Positions 62,869 through 64,000 of a DNA stretch of 64,000 bases are shown here, one piece after another (positions within the stretch are counted from its first letter, which is position 1; the number at the start of each line of letters is the position of its first letter). The notes under the pieces were generated by a model. The model was given only the letters and a program-made list of their open reading frames with translations. It had not been told where the DNA came from and ran no database searches. A program made the position numbers and the translations under genes. Origin of the DNA: Enhygromyxa salina (GTDB lineage: Bacteria > Myxococcota_A > Polyangia > Nannocystales > Nannocystaceae); assembly GCF_002994615.1 (NCBI RefSeq), contig NZ_PVNK01000146.1, positions 1 to 64,000 of the forward strand. The letters are read 5' to 3'.

Positions 62869-64000
62869 GCCGTCCGACCAACAAGCCCACCGAGGCCCTC
62901 AAGACCTACTGGACCTCCGTCCAGCGCCGCAAGACTCGGCTCAGCGTGCTGGGCTCGAACCCGGCGCAGGCCGAGTTTCCGCCCGGCGCCGACGAGCTCG
63001 TCGTCGAGGGCGGCGCGTCCCGTCGCAAATTCATGGGCCTGCTCGGCGCGTCCACGGCGCTCGCTGGCCTGAGCTCGACGGGCTGCGTGCGCAAGCCGGT
63101 CCAAAACGTCATGCCCTTCGCCAAGCGGCCCGAGGATCTGATCCCCGGGGCGCCAACCTACTACGCGACCGCGTACCAGGTTGGCGGCACGGTCATGGGC
63201 CTGCTGGTCGAGAGCCAGGACGGGCGCCCGATCAAGATCGAGGGCAACCCCCAGCACTCGGGCTCGCAGGGCGCGACCGATGTCTACGCCCAGGCCTCGG
63301 TCCTCAACCTCTATGACCCCCAGCGCTCGGCCAAGGTCCGGTCCAAGACCGTCAGCGCCCACGCCTTCGCGGCGCCGGGCCAGGGCGAGCAGGCCAAGCA
63401 AGAGGTCATCCACGGCATGTGCGAGCGGCTCCGCCAGCTGACGCTCCACGACACCAACTCGATCGACGCCGCCGACCAGGCCGAGGCCAAGTGCGCGCAG
63501 CTGATCGAGCAGGCCGGCCGCTGGAATGTCTACATCGGCGAGGACGGCCGCGAGGTCACCGAGCTCAGCATCGACTGGGACACCCAGGTCGAGACCAACT
63601 GGGGCGACGCCTGGGCCGCGCTCAGCGAGGAGTTCGCCGCGCTCCACAGCGCCGGCGGCGAGGGCCTGGCCCTGGTCGTGCCCGGCAGCTTGTCGCCGAG
63701 CTTCCGCGCGCTCCAGCAGCGCTTCGTTCAGACCTACCCCAAGGCCAAGGTCGTGCTCGACGACCCGACCTACCCGATCAACTCGATCCGCGCGGCCGAG
63801 ATGGTCGCGGGCGAGGGCGCGCGGGCCTATCACGACCTCGAGCAGGCCACGGTCATCGTCGCTGCCGACTCCGACTTCCTCGGCGTCGAGCAAGACCACG
63901 TCCGCCTCGCTCGCCAGTACGCGGCCCGCCGCAAGCTGGCCAAGCCCGGCGACACCGAGGGGATGAACCGGCTCTACGTCGTCGAGCCCCACCTCACGAG
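62865..64000 (+). CDS. actB: ActB, iron-sulfur/molybdopterin-like subunit of alternative complex III (partial)
   Basis: The gene runs off the window; 378 codons are seen. The N-terminus has a Tat-like signal within the protein, ASRRKFMGLLGASTALAGLS (described, about 51-70), then the start of the large molybdopterin-oxidoreductase-like domain: GTVMGLLVESQDGRPIKIEG, NPQHSGSQGATDVYAQASVL, LVVPGSLSPSFRAL. The molybdenum cofactor is absent in studied ActB, which carries iron-sulfur clusters in its C-terminal part, not visible here. Start is coupled to actA by a 4-base overlap. Confidence 0.92.
   Translation, partial: MSRPTNKPTEALKTYWTSVQRRKTRLSVLGSNPAQAEFPPGADELVVEGGASRRKFMGLLGASTALAGLSSTGCVRKPVQNVMPFAKRPEDLIPGAPTYYATAYQVGGTVMGLLVESQDGRPIKIEGNPQHSGSQGATDVYAQASVLNLYDPQRSAKVRSKTVSAHAFAAPGQGEQAKQEVIHGMCERLRQLTLHDTNSIDAADQAEAKCAQLIEQAGRWNVYIGEDGREVTELSIDWDTQVETNWGDAWAALSEEFAALHSAGGEGLALVVPGSLSPSFRALQQRFVQTYPKAKVVLDDPTYPINSIRAAEMVAGEGARAYHDLEQATVIVAADSDFLGVEQDHVRLARQYAARRKLAKPGDTEGMNRLYVVEPHLT

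Overview
The window looks like the chromosome of a myxobacterium (Myxococcota), most likely of the Nannocystaceae/Plesiocystis/Enhygromyxa type. This is inferred from the very high GC content, the many Cys-rich outer lipoproteins with low-complexity (Asp-Gly)n or Ser/Thr/Glu linkers, the DUF4215-type cysteine-rich repeats, the Ser/Thr protein kinases, the OleABCD hydrocarbon genes and an alternative complex III cluster. No rRNA and no complete insertion sequence is visible; there is one tRNA-Gly(GCC).

Region 1 (1-10193, all minus strand) is the most striking part. It is a bacterial bioluminescence-type operon in the order luxC-luxE-luxD-luxA: acyl reductase, acyl-protein synthetase, acyl-transferase and luciferase alpha-type flavin monooxygenase. 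No luxB, luxG, luxI or luxR is visible. It is followed without a clear break by five tightly coupled genes: NAD-dependent epimerase, DegT aminotransferase, xylose-isomerase-like TIM barrel, M20 amidohydrolase and a second DegT aminotransferase cut by the window edge. A 1.2-kb gene-poor stretch with an operator-like dyad and a likely transposase remnant lies upstream of luxC.

Region 2 (11.4-22.3 kb) holds a lipoprotein that combines Cys-rich repeats with a uromodulin-like D8C domain, a second lipoprotein, a fused dihydroxyacetone kinase, a membrane-fused spermidine-synthase-like protein and a very large P-type ATPase whose N-terminal half is a degenerate ATPase copy. Region 3 (22.4-28.3 kb) is a complete oleABCD operon for head-to-head condensation of fatty acyl chains to long-chain olefins, ending in a fatty acid desaturase. 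Region 4 (28.4-39.4 kb) has a methyl-accepting protein, three lipoproteins (one CotH-like) and arginine genes: argH, and the operon argC-argJ-argR, in which ArgJ carries a C-terminal degenerate acetylglutamate-kinase-like domain.

Region 5 (39.4-46.6 kb) carries a small secreted protein and a block of four exported thiol-disulfide proteins. Three are built from tandem DsbA-like domains (2, 3 and 2) and the fourth is TlpA-like. Region 6 (46.6-53.8 kb) is gene-poor at its left end. It then contains a 2.4-kb tandem duplication of a convergent pair (Cys-rich secreted protein and Ser/Thr kinase), followed by an ECF-like sigma factor and an XRE regulator. A shared palindrome sits on the stop codons of three unrelated genes in the window. 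Region 7 (53.8-59.1 kb) has small exported proteins, a thioredoxin, an 83-bp tandem repeat array, another (Asp-Gly)n lipoprotein and a YheT-like hydrolase. Region 8 (59.2-64 kb) is a respiratory cluster: heme O synthase, SCO1-like protein, a mono-heme cytochrome lipoprotein, and ActA and the start of ActB of alternative complex III.
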